Origin: Sphingobium indicum B90A
GTDB taxonomy: Bacteria > Pseudomonadota > Alphaproteobacteria > Sphingomonadales > Sphingomonadaceae
Reading direction: 5' to 3'
NCBI RefSeq assembly: GCF_000264945.2
Contig: NZ_CP013070.1
Location: forward strand, 124,001 to 188,000
DNA: 64,000 nucleotides
Shown in pieces: positions 44,769 to 54,667 of the stretch. The notes under the pieces were generated by a model. That model was not told the DNA's origin, ran no database searches, and saw only the letters and a program-made list of their open reading frames with translations. The position numbers and the translations under genes were made by a program. The stretch's first letter is position 1. Each line of letters opens with the position of its first letter.

Positions 44769-46145
44769 ATGACTGACCTCTGGACCTCCGAAGAGATTGC
44801 TCAGGCCACGGGGGGCGTCGCTTCGGCGCCCTTCGCCGTTTCTGGCGTGGCGTTCGACAGCCGCGAAGTGACGGGCGGCGACCTGTTCGTCGCGATGAAG
44901 GGCGAGGCGACCGATGGCCATCGCTTCGTCGACAAGGCGTTCGGCCAGGGCGCGGCGGGCGCGATCGTCAGCCAGCCCATCGCCCAGCCCCATGTGCTGG
45001 TGCCTGACAGCGCGGCGGCGCTGGAGGCGCTTGGCCGGGCCTCTCGCGCGCGGATGCAGGGCAAGGTGGTCGGCGTCACCGGATCGGTGGGCAAGACCGG
45101 CACCAAGGAGGCGCTGTTCCATGCGCTCGACCGCGTCTGTCCCGGGGAGGTGCACCGCTCGGTCAAGAGCTACAACAACCATGTCGGCGTGCCGCTGAGC
45201 CTGTCGCGCATGCCGAGGGAATCGGCCTTTGGCGTGTTCGAAATGGGCATGAACCATGCGGGCGAACTGGCCGCGCTGACCCGGCAGGTGCGGCCCCATG
45301 TCGCCATCGTCACCGCTATCGCGCCCGCTCATATCGAATTTTTCGGCACGGAAGAGAAGATCGCAGAGGCCAAGGCCGAGATTTTCGAAGGGCTGGAGCC
45401 GGGCGGCACGGCGGTCATCCCCTATGACAGCCCGCATGTCGCGACCCTCTATGCCAAGGCGGAGAAGCATGCGGCGCGCATCCTGACCTTCGGCTTCGAT
45501 CCGCAGGCCGACGTTCGCGCCCGCGAAACCGTGCCGGCGGCGGGCGGCGGCACGCTGGTCACGGCGGCGCTGCCGGGCGTGGAACTGTGCTTCACCGTGG
45601 GCGCGCCGGGCGAACATTGGGTTTCCAACGCGCTGGCGGTGCTGGCGACGGTCGAGGCGCTGGGCGGCGATCTGGCGGCGGCGGGGCTGGCGCTGGCGGA
45701 AATGCCCGGCCTGCCGGGCCGGGGTCAGCGGAGCGTCCTGCCGGTCGAGGGCGGCGAGGCGTTGCTGATCGACGAAAGCTATAACGCCAATCCGCTGAGC
45801 ATGGCCGCCACGCTCAAGCAGTTGGGCCGCGAGCAGGCGGAGCGCCGCATTGCCGTGCTGGGCGGGATGCGCGAGTTGGGTGACCGCAGCCGCGAACTGC
45901 ACGCCGGGCTGGTCGAGCCGCTGACGGCGGGACAGGTGGATTATGCGGTCCTGGTGGGGGACGAGATGGACCCGCTGGCCCAGGCGCTGGGCGGCATCAT
46001 GGCCTTCGACCATGTGCCTGACGCCGCCAGGGCCACCGATCTCATTCGAAATGAAATGCGCGCTGGCGATGCGATCCTGGTGAAGGGGTCGAACGGCATC
46101 GGTTTGTCGCGCCTGGTCGCCGCGCTACAGGAAGCGAAGAACTGA
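44769..46145 (+). CDS. murF: UDP-MurNAc-tripeptide--D-Ala-D-Ala ligase
   Basis: Mur ligase attaching the D-Ala-D-Ala made by Ddl. The ATP loop is [12 protein letters not shown] (residues about 102-113); [12 protein letters not shown] and [15 protein letters not shown] are the other landmarks. 458 residues. A GGAGGG ribosome site precedes the ATG. Overlaps mraY by one base. Confidence 0.97.
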   Translation: MTDLWTSEEIAQATGGVASAPFAVSGVAFDSREVTGGDLFVAMKGEATDGHRFVDKAFGQGAAGAIVSQPIAQPHVLVPDSAAALEALGRASRARMQGKVVGVTGSVGKTGTKEALFHALDRVCPGEVHRSVKSYNNHVGVPLSLSRMPRESAFGVFEMGMNHAGELAALTRQVRPHVAIVTAIAPAHIEFFGTEEKIAEAKAEIFEGLEPGGTAVIPYDSPHVATLYAKAEKHAARILTFGFDPQADVRARETVPAAGGGTLVTAALPGVELCFTVGAPGEHWVSNALAVLATVEALGGDLAAAGLALAEMPGLPGRGQRSVLPVEGGEALLIDESYNANPLSMAATLKQLGREQAERRIAVLGGMRELGDRSRELHAGLVEPLTAGQVDYAVLVGDEMDPLAQALGGIMAFDHVPDAARATDLIRNEMRAGDAILVKGSNGIGLSRLVAALQEAKN

Positions 46146-47218
46146 TGCTCTACTGGCTTGCCCAGACCATGGATTTCGCGGGTGTTTTCAACCTCATCCG
46201 CTATTTGAGCTTCCGGGCCGGGGCGGCCATCGCTACCGCGCTGGTCATCGGGTTGCTGATCGGCCCGCGCTTCATCGGATGGCTGCGCGTGCGGCAGGGC
46301 AAGGGGCAGCCGATCCGCGACGACGGCCCGCAGACGCACCTCGCCAAGCGCGGCACGCCGACCATGGGCGGCCTCATGATCCTGACTTCCATGGTGTCGT
46401 CGGTGCTGCTGTGGATGGACCTGTCCTCCATCTATGTCTGGGCCTGCCTGTTCGTGACGCTGGGTTTCGGCGCCATCGGTTTCCTCGACGATTATGACAA
46501 GGTGACAAAGGCCAGCCACAAGGGGCTTTCGGGCAAGATGCGCCTCGCCTTCGAGTTCCTGATCGCCGGTTTCGCGGCGTGGCTGATCGTCAGCCAGCAT
46601 GGCAATACCGCGCTTTACGTGCCCTTCTACAATGGTCCGGCCATCGAATTGGGGCCCTTCTATTTCCTGTTCGCCGCCTTCGTGATCGTGGCGTTCGGCA
46701 ATGCGGTGAACCTGACCGACGGGCTGGACGGGCTGGCCACCATGCCGGTCATCATCGCCTGCATGGCGTTCATGGCCATCGTCTATCTGGTGGGGCGCGC
46801 CGACTTTGCGGGCTATCTTGGCATTCCGCATGTGCCGGGGGCGGGCAACCTCACCATATTGTGCGGGGCGATCATCGGCGCGGGGCTGGCCTTCCTCTGG
46901 TTCAACGCGCCGCCCGCGGCCGTCTTCATGGGCGATACGGGCAGCCTGGCGCTGGGCGGCACCATCGGCGTGATCGCCGTCACCGCGCATCATGAGATCG
47001 TGCTGGGCGTGATCGGCGGGCTGTTCGTGGTGGAGGCGATGTCCGTCATCATCCAGGTCTTCTTCTACAAGCGCACCGGCAAGCGCGTGTTCAAGATGGC
47101 GCCGATCCACCATCATTTCGAACAATTGGGCTGGGCCGAACCCACGGTCGTGATCCGCTTCTGGATCATCTCCTTCGTGCTGGCGCTGGCGGGACTCGCC
47201 ACGTTGAAGCTGCGGTGA
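46145..47218 (+). CDS. mraY: phospho-N-acetylmuramoyl-pentapeptide transferase
   Basis: Integral membrane enzyme forming lipid I from UDP-MurNAc-pentapeptide and undecaprenyl phosphate. The catalytic and Mg2+ motifs [20 protein letters not shown] and [15 protein letters not shown], plus [15 protein letters not shown], are all present among about ten membrane helices. 357 residues. Confidence 0.98.
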   Translation: MLYWLAQTMDFAGVFNLIRYLSFRAGAAIATALVIGLLIGPRFIGWLRVRQGKGQPIRDDGPQTHLAKRGTPTMGGLMILTSMVSSVLLWMDLSSIYVWACLFVTLGFGAIGFLDDYDKVTKASHKGLSGKMRLAFEFLIAGFAAWLIVSQHGNTALYVPFYNGPAIELGPFYFLFAAFVIVAFGNAVNLTDGLDGLATMPVIIACMAFMAIVYLVGRADFAGYLGIPHVPGAGNLTILCGAIIGAGLAFLWFNAPPAAVFMGDTGSLALGGTIGVIAVTAHHEIVLGVIGGLFVVEAMSVIIQVFFYKRTGKRVFKMAPIHHHFEQLGWAEPTVVIRFWIISFVLALAGLATLKLR

Positions 47219-48612
47219 GCGCCATGGGGATCGTCTCCGACGTCTTTGCGGGCAGGAAATATGCGGTGCTGGGCCTGGCGCGGTCCGGCCTCGCCACGGT
47301 GGAATGCCTGGCGGGGAGCGGAGCGCAGGTCGTGGCATGGGACAGCCGCGAGGAAGCGCGTGAGGCGGTCGCGGACAAGGCGGAACTGGCCGATCCCACC
47401 GAAATCGACCTCAAGGGCTTTGACGGCGTGGTGGTGTCGCCCGGCGTGCCGCTCAACAAGCATCCCATCGCCATGCATGCGAAGCTGGCGGGCGTGCCGG
47501 TCATTGGCGACATAGAATTGTTCGCGCTCGCCCGGCCAAGCCTGCCGAAGCATCGGGTGGTCGGGATCACCGGAACCAACGGCAAGTCGACCACGACCGC
47601 GCTGGTCCATCATATCATCGAGACGGCGGGCATCCCGACGCGCATGGGCGGCAATATCGGGCTTCCGATCCTCGGCCAGACCCCGTTGCCGGAGGGCGGC
47701 GTCTATGTGCTGGAACTGTCGAGCTACCAGATCGACCTGACGCAGAGCCTCGACTGCGACGTGGCGGTGCTGCTCAACATCACGCCGGACCATCTGGATC
47801 GCTATAATGGCTTTGAGGGCTATGTGGCGTCCAAGGCGCGGCTGTTTGCGATGCAGTCGGCCGGCCATGTCGCGGTAATCGCGACGGAAGATGAACCGAG
47901 CCGGGGGATATTCCATTCCATCCGTCATTCCCGCGGAGGCGGGAATCCATCTCCGGACCTTGCATCTGGACGCGACGATGGGGAGATGGATCCCCCCCCT
48001 CGCGGGAATGACGGGGTTGTGGAGGTGCAATCGGGCGACATCGATCCGTCCGCTCAGGCCGGCTGGCCCGCATTGCAAGGCCCGCACAACGCCCAGAACG
48101 CCGCCGTCGCCATCGCCGTCGCCCGCGCGCTGGGCATCGACGAAGCGACCATCGAACAGGGCCTGCAAAGCTATGCCTCTCTCCCGCACCGGATGCAGCG
48201 GGTGCGGGAGTTGAACGGCGTCCTCTACGTCAACGACAGCAAGGCGACCAACGCCGCCTCGACCGCGCCCGCCCTCGCCGCCTATCCCCCGGTCGACGGG
48301 CGCAAGCGGCTGCACTGGATCGTCGGCGGCCTTGCCAAGACGGACAATCTGGACGAGTGCGCGCCCTGGTTCGGCCATGTCGCGCAGGCCTATACCATCG
48401 GCGAGGCTGGCCCCATGTTCGCGGAACTGCTGCGCCCGCATATGGCGGTGGACGATTCTGAGATGCTGTCCGCCGGCGTCCGCCGCGCGGCGCGGGTGGC
48501 CCAGCCGGGGGACGTGGTGCTGTTGTCGCCCGCCTGCGCGAGTTTCGACCAGTTCCGCGATTTCGAGGCGAGGGGCGATGCCTTCGCCGCTGCCGTCGCC
48601 GCGTTGGAATAG
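47215..48612 (+). CDS. murD: UDP-MurNAc-L-alanine--D-glutamate ligase with a palindromic insert
   Basis: Mur ligase adding D-Glu. [12 protein letters not shown] (about 117-128), NIGLPIL and the C-terminal [12 protein letters not shown] are conserved. GTG 47215 overlaps mraY; ATG 47224 is an alternative start. At 465 residues it is about 25-30 longer than usual because residues about 236-267 ([14 protein letters not shown]... PPRGNDG) are encoded by a family D palindromic repeat. The reading frame is intact on both sides, so the enzyme is presumably functional with a surface loop insertion. Confidence 0.95.
   Translation: MSAMGIVSDVFAGRKYAVLGLARSGLATVECLAGSGAQVVAWDSREEAREAVADKAELADPTEIDLKGFDGVVVSPGVPLNKHPIAMHAKLAGVPVIGDIELFALARPSLPKHRVVGITGTNGKSTTTALVHHIIETAGIPTRMGGNIGLPILGQTPLPEGGVYVLELSSYQIDLTQSLDCDVAVLLNITPDHLDRYNGFEGYVASKARLFAMQSAGHVAVIATEDEPSRGIFHSIRHSRGGGNPSPDLASGRDDGEMDPPPRGNDGVVEVQSGDIDPSAQAGWPALQGPHNAQNAAVAIAVARALGIDEATIEQGLQSYASLPHRMQRVRELNGVLYVNDSKATNAASTAPALAAYPPVDGRKRLHWIVGGLAKTDNLDECAPWFGHVAQAYTIGEAGPMFAELLRPHMAVDDSEMLSAGVRRAARVAQPGDVVLLSPACASFDQFRDFEARGDAFAAAVAALE
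47922..48014. repeat. palindromic repeat, family D, inside murD
   Basis: Outer perfect 14-bp arms CCGTCATTCCCGCG (47922-47935) and CGCGGGAATGACGG (48001-48014); inner arms GGGAATCCATCTCC (47941) and GGAGATGGATCCC (47982) pair as well. The 93-nt length is a multiple of three, so the insertion keeps the murD frame. Confidence 0.93.
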
Positions 48613-48637
48613 AGGGAAGCGGAGGAGCTTGGGAGGC

Positions 48638-49840
48638 ATGTCGAGGGCAGGCGACCTTGTAAAGGAGTTCAGGAACCGCACCGTCCCGCGCGAGCGCACG
48701 GCGCTGGCCATCTGGTTCTGGGAAATCGACCGCGTGCTGTTGTCGCTGATCGTCGCGCTGATGGCGATCGGGCTGGTCGCCGTTGCGGCGGCTTCCCCCG
48801 TGGCGGCGATCGATCGGTCGACCAGCACGGTTTCGGTGACGCCGCTCATCTATTTCTACCGCCAGTTGATGTGGGTGTTCATCGGCCTGCCGATCATGCT
48901 GGTGATCTCCATGCTCCCCCGGACGCAGGCGCGCAGGCTGGCCTTCATCCTGTGCATCGTCTTTGCCGTGGCGCTGCTGCTGGTGCCGGTGCTTGGGTCC
49001 GTGGTGAACGGGGCGAAGCGCTGGATCGACCTGCCGGGCTTCCGCTTCCAGCCGTCGGAGTTCCTGAAGCCCGTCTATGTCGTCACCATGGCCTGGCTGC
49101 TGTCGCTGCGCGGCAAGGACATGACGCTGCCCGTGATCCCGCTGACCGGCGTGCTGACATTGCTGATCGCGGCGATCCTGATGAAGCAGCCCGACTTCGG
49201 CCAGACGGTGATTTTCCTCGCCTGCTGGGGCGGCCTGCTGCTGCTGTCGGGCGTGTCGATGCGCTTCATCGGCGCGATGGCGGGCGCGGGACTTGGCGGG
49301 CTGGTGCTGATGTACATGTTCTATGAAAATGGCCGTCAGCGCATCAACGACTTCCTGGGCATCGGCGTGGCGCAGGATGTCGGACCAGACCAGACCGAGC
49401 TTGCCTTCCGCACGATCACCCACGGCGGCTTCCTGGGCGTGGGGCCGGGCGGCGGGCAAAACAAGTTCCGCCTGCCCGAAGCGCATACCGACTATATCTT
49501 CTCCGTCATCGGGGAGGAGTTCGGCCTGCTCGCCTGCATCGGCATTGCCTGCGTCTATCTGGCGATCGTCGTGCGGGTGTTCCTGCGCATGCTGGACGAG
49601 GACGATAATTTCACCATCCTGGCGGCGGCGGGCCTGACCACCCAGTTCGGGCTCCAGGCGATCATCAACATGGGCGTCAATGCCCAGATATTTCCGTCCA
49701 AGGGCATGACGCTGCCCTTTATCAGCTATGGCGGCTCCTCTATGCTGGCGCTTTGTATCGGCGTCGGCCTGTTGCTCGCGTTCACGCGGCGCAATCCCTT
49801 CATGGGTCGGCACACGGTCGTCAAATGGAGTGGTCGATGA
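48638..49840 (+). CDS. ftsW: septal peptidoglycan polymerase FtsW
   Basis: SEDS-family glycosyltransferase working with FtsI. About ten membrane helices; landmarks MKQPDFGQTVIF and FPSKGMTLPFISYGGSSM. 400 residues from ATG 48638, which has GGGAGG 4 nt upstream; the frame is open well before it. Overlaps murG by 4 nt. Confidence 0.96.
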   Translation: MSRAGDLVKEFRNRTVPRERTALAIWFWEIDRVLLSLIVALMAIGLVAVAAASPVAAIDRSTSTVSVTPLIYFYRQLMWVFIGLPIMLVISMLPRTQARRLAFILCIVFAVALLLVPVLGSVVNGAKRWIDLPGFRFQPSEFLKPVYVVTMAWLLSLRGKDMTLPVIPLTGVLTLLIAAILMKQPDFGQTVIFLACWGGLLLLSGVSMRFIGAMAGAGLGGLVLMYMFYENGRQRINDFLGIGVAQDVGPDQTELAFRTITHGGFLGVGPGGGQNKFRLPEAHTDYIFSVIGEEFGLLACIGIACVYLAIVVRVFLRMLDEDDNFTILAAAGLTTQFGLQAIINMGVNAQIFPSKGMTLPFISYGGSSMLALCIGVGLLLAFTRRNPFMGRHTVVKWSGR

Positions 49841-51003
49841 GCATTTCTCGACACTTCGTCCTCGCCGCGGGCGGGACGGGTGGTCATATGATTCCGGCGC
49901 ATGCCGTCGCTGAGGAGTTGATGCTGCGCGGGCATCATGTCGCGCTGGTCACGGATGAGCGCGGCGCGAAGATTCCCGGCATTTTCGATAAGGCTCAGGT
50001 CCATGTCATGCCCGCCGGCCGGATGACCAGCAATCCGAAAAGCTGGCCGGGCGCGTTGAAGGCGATCCTGGCAGGCCGGGCTATGGCGCGGCGGCTGAAC
50101 GAGACCTTCCGCCCCACCGCCGTGGTCGGTTTCGGCGGCTATCCGGCGATGCCCGCCTTGCTGGGAGCGCTGGCCGACGGGATTCCGACCGCGATCCATG
50201 AGCAGAATGCGGTGCTGGGCCGGGTGAACCGCTATCTGGCGGGCCGGGTGGACGCCATCGCCACCGCCTATCCGGATGTCGAGCGCCTGAAGGACAAATA
50301 TGCCGGGAAGGTCCATCTGATCGGCAATCCGGTGCGCGAGGAGGTGAAGCAGCTTCGCGAGGAGGAATTCCCCGCCCTCACCGACGAAAGCGTGTTCCGC
50401 GTGCTGGTGATCGGCGGCAGCCAGGGCGCGACGATCCTTTCCAGCGTCGTGCCCGATGGCCTCGGCATGTTGCCGCTCAGCCTGCGCCGCCGCCTGCAGG
50501 TGACGCAGCAATGCCGGGCGGAGGATATTGAGCGGGTGCGCCGGCTCTACGCCGACCTGGAAATTCCGGCCGACCTTGCGACCTATTTCAACGACGTGCC
50601 GGAAAAGCTGGGCTGGTCGCATCTGGTGATCGCGCGGGCGGGGGCATCGACGCTGGCGGAACTGACCTGCGCGGGGCGACCGGCGATCCTGATCCCGCTG
50701 CCGAGCGCGATGGACGACCACCAGACCGCCAATGCCCGTGAGATGACGGAGGCGGGCGGGGCGCGCACCATCCCGCAGGCGCGCTTTACCGCGGTGGAGC
50801 TTGCCAAGCAGATGCAGAAAATGGCGCTGGAACCCGGCGCCCTCCAGAATGCGGCGAAGCGCGCCCGCGCCTGCGGCCGTCCCGATGCGGCCCGCGACAT
50901 GGCGGACCTGCTGGAAAGCATCGGTCCCGCGCCGATCATGAACGATCCGCTGAAAGTCGGCCCGACGCCGACCAGCCTGAATTTGCAGGGCGTCCCTGCG
51001 TGA
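49837..51003 (+). CDS. murG: UDP-GlcNAc:lipid I N-acetylglucosaminyltransferase
   Basis: GT28 enzyme turning lipid I into lipid II at the cytoplasmic face. N-terminal [19 protein letters not shown], then [21 protein letters not shown] and the UDP-binding [18 protein letters not shown]. 388 residues from ATG 49837. The 139-nt gap to murC is the largest between genes in the mur part and contains a family A repeat. Confidence 0.97.
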   Translation: MSISRHFVLAAGGTGGHMIPAHAVAEELMLRGHHVALVTDERGAKIPGIFDKAQVHVMPAGRMTSNPKSWPGALKAILAGRAMARRLNETFRPTAVVGFGGYPAMPALLGALADGIPTAIHEQNAVLGRVNRYLAGRVDAIATAYPDVERLKDKYAGKVHLIGNPVREEVKQLREEEFPALTDESVFRVLVIGGSQGATILSSVVPDGLGMLPLSLRRRLQVTQQCRAEDIERVRRLYADLEIPADLATYFNDVPEKLGWSHLVIARAGASTLAELTCAGRPAILIPLPSAMDDHQTANAREMTEAGGARTIPQARFTAVELAKQMQKMALEPGALQNAAKRARACGRPDAARDMADLLESIGPAPIMNDPLKVGPTPTSLNLQGVPA

Positions 51004-51020
51004 AGAGTTTCAACCTCTCC

Positions 51021-51118
51021 CCGTTCGGGCTGAGCCTGTCGAAGCCCTTTGCCGAGAGGAGCGAGGCGACTTCACCTGCGGCTCAGCGTGGCCCTTCGAC
51101 TTCGCTCAGGGCGAACGG
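51021..51118. repeat. palindromic repeat, family A copy 3
   Basis: CCGTTCGGGCTGAGCCTGTC at the left and its near-complement ending CGCTCAGGGCGAACGG at the right, between murG and murC. A hairpin in this position could modulate read-through or RNA processing inside the dcw operon. Confidence 0.85.
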
Positions 51119-51142
51119 ACATTGGAACAAGGAATATCAGGC

Positions 51143-52564
51143 ATGAAGGGTGTCGGCACCGACATCGGCACGATCCATTTCATCGGCATTGGCGGCATCG
51201 GCATGTCCGGCATTGCCGAGGTGATGCACAATCTGGGCTACAAGGTTCAGGGGTCCGACGTCGCCGAAGGCTATGTCGTGGAAGGGCTGCGCAAGAAGGG
51301 CATCCCCGTGATGATCGGCCACAAGGCCGAAAATCTGGGCGATGCGGCCGTGGTCGTGACCTCCACCGCGATCAAGAAGGGCAATCCCGAAGTCGATCTG
51401 GCGCTGGAGAAGCGCATACCCGTCATCCGTCGCGCCGAAATGCTGGCGGAACTGATGCGCCTCAAATCCACCGTCGCGGTCGCGGGCACCCATGGCAAGA
51501 CCACGACCACCTCCATGGTCGCGGCGTTGCTGGACGCGGGCGGTGTGGACCCGACCGTCATCAACGGCGGCATCATCAACAGCTATGGTTCCAACGCCCG
51601 CCTCGGCAACAGCGAGTGGATGGTGGTGGAGGCCGATGAGAGCGACGGCAGCTTCCTGCGCCTGGACGGCACGCTGGCGGTCGTGACCAATATCGATCCG
51701 GAGCATCTCGACCATTATGGCAGCTTCGACAAGGTGAAGGACGCCTTCGTCGAATTCGTCGAGAATGTGCCCTTCTACGGCGCGGCGATGCTGTGCCTTG
51801 ATCATCCGGAGGTGCAGGCGATCCTGCCCCGCGTTCAGGACCGGCGGATCGTGACCTATGGCTTCTCGGCGCAGGCCGATATACGCGGCGAGAATGTCCA
51901 GCCGATCCCCGGCGGCAACCGCTTCGACGTGCAGATTCGCGAGCGGGACGGTTCGCTCCGCCGGATCGAGGGCATCGAAATGCCGATGCCGGGCCGCCAC
52001 AATGTACTGAACGCCATGGCGGCGATCGGCGTGGCGTTGCAGATGGGCATCGATGACGCGACGATCCAGACCGGCTTCGCCAAGTTCGGGGGCGTGAAGC
52101 GGCGCTTCACCAAGGTCGGGGAAATCGCCGCCGGCGGCGGGATCGCGACCGTGATCGACGATTACGGCCACCATCCGGTCGAGATCAAGGCGGTGCTGGC
52201 CGCCGCCCGCGAAGGGGCGAAAGGCCGGGTCATCGCCGTGGTCCAGCCGCACCGCTTCACCCGCCTGCGCGATCTGATGGATGATTTCCAGCAGGCCTTC
52301 AACGACGCCGACATCGTCTACGCCGCCCCGGTCTATCCGGCGGGCGAGCAGCCGATCGAGGGCGTGGACAGCGCGGAACTGGTCGCGGGCCTCAAGCGCC
52401 GGGGCCATCGCAACGCCGCGACGGTCGAGGGCGCGGACGACCTTGCCCGCCTGATCGCCGCCGATGTGCAGGCGGACGACATGATCATCTGCCTGGGCGC
52501 GGGAGACATCACCAAATGGGCGGCGGGGCTTGCCTCCGCCGTTGCGGAGAAGGAAGCCGCCTGA
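51143..52564 (+). CDS. murC: UDP-MurNAc--L-alanine ligase
   Basis: First Mur ligase of the cytoplasmic pathway. [21 protein letters not shown], the ATP loop GTHGKTTT (115-122), EADESDGSF and [12 protein letters not shown] are present. 473 residues from ATG 51143; TTG 51122 in frame is less likely. It shares one base with the next small gene (TGATG). Confidence 0.97.
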   Translation: MKGVGTDIGTIHFIGIGGIGMSGIAEVMHNLGYKVQGSDVAEGYVVEGLRKKGIPVMIGHKAENLGDAAVVVTSTAIKKGNPEVDLALEKRIPVIRRAEMLAELMRLKSTVAVAGTHGKTTTTSMVAALLDAGGVDPTVINGGIINSYGSNARLGNSEWMVVEADESDGSFLRLDGTLAVVTNIDPEHLDHYGSFDKVKDAFVEFVENVPFYGAAMLCLDHPEVQAILPRVQDRRIVTYGFSAQADIRGENVQPIPGGNRFDVQIRERDGSLRRIEGIEMPMPGRHNVLNAMAAIGVALQMGIDDATIQTGFAKFGGVKRRFTKVGEIAAGGGIATVIDDYGHHPVEIKAVLAAAREGAKGRVIAVVQPHRFTRLRDLMDDFQQAFNDADIVYAAPVYPAGEQPIEGVDSAELVAGLKRRGHRNAATVEGADDLARLIAADVQADDMIICLGAGDITKWAAGLASAVAEKEAA

Positions 52565-52761
52565 TGTTCGAACTCCTTAATGTCGGCCTCGAAATGCAGA
52601 AGCGGATGATCGACATCCAGATGCAGGGCGTCGAAGCCGCGCGGCAGATGGTTGACGCGGCCCAGCGCAATGCGGAGGCGGGTCTCGCCGCGACCAGGGC
52701 CGGCGAGGCGGGGATGAAGGCGATGAAGGGCTGGATGCGGCTCTGGGGGATGCGCGATTGA
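52564..52761 (+). CDS. 65-aa helical protein between murC and murB
   Basis: No family recognised. The start overlaps the murC stop (TGATG) and its own stop overlaps the murB start (TTGA), so it is tightly embedded. The sequence ([20 protein letters not shown], then QGVEAARQMVDAAQRNAEAG) is strongly alpha-helical, Met/Gln/Ala-rich with regular hydrophobic spacing, and ends in a basic-aromatic stretch (KGWMRLWGMRD). It recalls short phasin-like or coiled-coil adaptors. murC and murB are normally directly adjacent in this cluster type. Confidence 0.7.
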   Translation: MFELLNVGLEMQKRMIDIQMQGVEAARQMVDAAQRNAEAGLAATRAGEAGMKAMKGWMRLWGMRD

Positions 52762-53705
52762 CGCTGGCGACCACGTCCCTTCCTGCGGTTCGCGGCTCGC
52801 TCAAGGCCGATGCGCCGCTTGGCCCCCTCGTCTGGTTCAAGGCGGGCGGTGTCGCGCAATGGCTGTTCGAGCCGAAGGATGCGGACGATCTTTCCGATTT
52901 TCTGGCGCGGCTTGACCCGGCGATTCCGGTGATGGCGCTGGGGCTTGGCTCCAACCTGATCGTGCGGGACGGCGGCGTTCCGGGCGTGGTGGTCCGCCTT
53001 GGCAAGCCATTCGCCAGGGTGGAGCAGGTCGATGCGACCAGCCTGCGCTGCGGGGGAGGAGCATCGGGCATCCTCGTTTCCTCGACCGCGCGGGATGCGG
53101 GCATAGCGGGGCTTGAATTCCTGCGCTCCATTCCAGGAACGGTGGGTGGCTTCGTGCGGATGAACGGGGGCGCCTATGGGCGCGAGACTTGCGATATTCT
53201 GGTCGAGTGCGAGGTCGTGCTGCGTTCGGGCGAACGGGTGACGATGCCGCTCGATGCGCTGGGCTATACTTACCGCCACAGCATTCTGCCTGAAGGCGCG
53301 GTGGTGGTGAGCGCGGTCTTCCGGGGCGTTCCGGGCGAACCGGCCGCGATCCAGGCAGAGATGGACCGCATCGCCGCCGCCCGCGAGGAAAGCCAGCCGT
53401 TGCGGAGCAAGACCGGGGGTTCGACCTTCAAGAATCCCGATGGCCACAAGGCCTGGCAGTTGGTGGACGAGGCCGGTTGCCGCGGCCTGCGACTGGGCGG
53501 CGCGCAGGTTTCGGAAAAGCATACCAATTTCCTCCTCAACCTGGGCGATGCGACCAGCGCGGACATCGAGGCCCTGGGCGAGGAGGTCCGCCGCCGCGTG
53601 AAGGCAAAGAGCGGCATCGACCTTGAATGGGAAATTCAGCGGGTGGGCGTCCAGTCCCCCTCCCGCAAGTGGGAGGGGGACTATTTGAAGGAACAGAAAT
53701 CATGA
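52758..53705 (+). CDS. murB: UDP-N-acetylenolpyruvoylglucosamine reductase
   Basis: FAD enzyme that makes UDP-MurNAc, the substrate of MurC. FKAGGVAQWLFEP, LGLGSNLIVRDGG, IPGTVGGFVRMNGGAYG and GSTFKNPDGHKAWQLVDEAG are diagnostic. TTG start inside the end of the previous gene; no ATG is near. The last 18 residues (VQSPSRKWEGDYLKEQKS) extend beyond the usual end and are encoded by a small palindrome at 53653. Overlaps ddl (ATGA). Confidence 0.95.
   Translation: MTLATTSLPAVRGSLKADAPLGPLVWFKAGGVAQWLFEPKDADDLSDFLARLDPAIPVMALGLGSNLIVRDGGVPGVVVRLGKPFARVEQVDATSLRCGGGASGILVSSTARDAGIAGLEFLRSIPGTVGGFVRMNGGAYGRETCDILVECEVVLRSGERVTMPLDALGYTYRHSILPEGAVVVSAVFRGVPGEPAAIQAEMDRIAAAREESQPLRSKTGGSTFKNPDGHKAWQLVDEAGCRGLRLGGAQVSEKHTNFLLNLGDATSADIEALGEEVRRRVKAKSGIDLEWEIQRVGVQSPSRKWEGDYLKEQKS
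53653..53682. repeat. short palindrome forming the murB 3' end
   Basis: A perfect 12-bp inverted repeat, AGTCCCCCTCCC / GGGAGGGGGACT with loop GCAAGT, inside the C-terminal codons of murB. The CTCCC/GGGAG core resembles family E at 63612. Confidence 0.85.
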
Positions 53706-54667
53706 CCCGTGGCCCCTGGCATGTAGCCGTCCTGATGGGCGGCTGGTCCGCCGAGCGGCCGGTTTCGCTCTCGTCGGGCGAGGGCGTCGCCAAGGCGCTG
53801 GAATCGCGCGGCCACAGGGTCACGCGCATCGACATGGACCGCGACGTCGCGCTGCGGCTCTCCGAAACCCGACCCGATGTCGTGTTCAACGCCCTCCACG
53901 GCGTTCCGGGCGAGGATGGCACGGTACAGGGCATGATGGACCTGATGGGCCTCACCTACACCCATTCGGGCCTCGCCACCTCGGTCATCGCCATCGACAA
54001 GCAGCTTACCAAGCAGGCGCTGGTGCCCCACGGCATCCCCATGCCCGGCGGTCATATCGTCCCCAGCGAAAGCCTGTTCGAGGGTGATCCGCTGCCGCGT
54101 CCCTATGTGGTGAAGCCGGTCAATGAGGGCAGTTCGGTCGGCGTCGCCATCGTGACGGAGGGGGGCAATTACGGTTCGCCCATCGGCCGCGATGTCGAGG
54201 GCCCCTGGTTGCATTTCGATGAGTTGCTGGCCGAACCCTATATTCGCGGGAGGGAACTGACCACCGCCGTGCTCGGCGACGAAGCGCTGCTGGTGACGGA
54301 ATTGCGTCCCAAAAGCGGCTTCTACGATTTCGACGCCAAATATACCGACGGCATGACCGAGCATGTCTGCCCCGCCGATATTCCGCCGGAGATCGGCGAA
54401 GCCTGCAAGGCCATCGCGCTGCGCGCGCACCAGTTGCTGGGGTGCAAGGGCGCTTCGCGCTCCGATTTCCGTTGGGATGACGAGCAGGGCATCGAGGGGC
54501 TGTTCCTGCTGGAAGTGAACACCCAGCCGGGCATGACGCCGCTCAGCCTGGTCCCCGAACAGGCGGCCAGGCTGGGCATTGACTATGCCGAACTGGTGGA
54601 GCGTATAGTCGAGGACGCGCTGAACGGCGCCCGAACTGCAGCCAATGGGGGAGCGAAGCATGGCTGA
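53702..54667 (+). CDS. ddl: D-alanine--D-alanine ligase
   Basis: ATP-grasp enzyme producing the D-Ala-D-Ala used by MurF. VAVLMGGWSAERPVSLSSG, HGVPGEDGTVQGM, VVKPVNEGSSVGVAIV and LLEVNTQPGMTPLSLVPEQA are all present. 321 residues. Overlaps ftsQ by 8 nt. Confidence 0.97.
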   Translation: MTRGPWHVAVLMGGWSAERPVSLSSGEGVAKALESRGHRVTRIDMDRDVALRLSETRPDVVFNALHGVPGEDGTVQGMMDLMGLTYTHSGLATSVIAIDKQLTKQALVPHGIPMPGGHIVPSESLFEGDPLPRPYVVKPVNEGSSVGVAIVTEGGNYGSPIGRDVEGPWLHFDELLAEPYIRGRELTTAVLGDEALLVTELRPKSGFYDFDAKYTDGMTEHVCPADIPPEIGEACKAIALRAHQLLGCKGASRSDFRWDDEQGIEGLFLLEVNTQPGMTPLSLVPEQAARLGIDYAELVERIVEDALNGARTAANGGAKHG

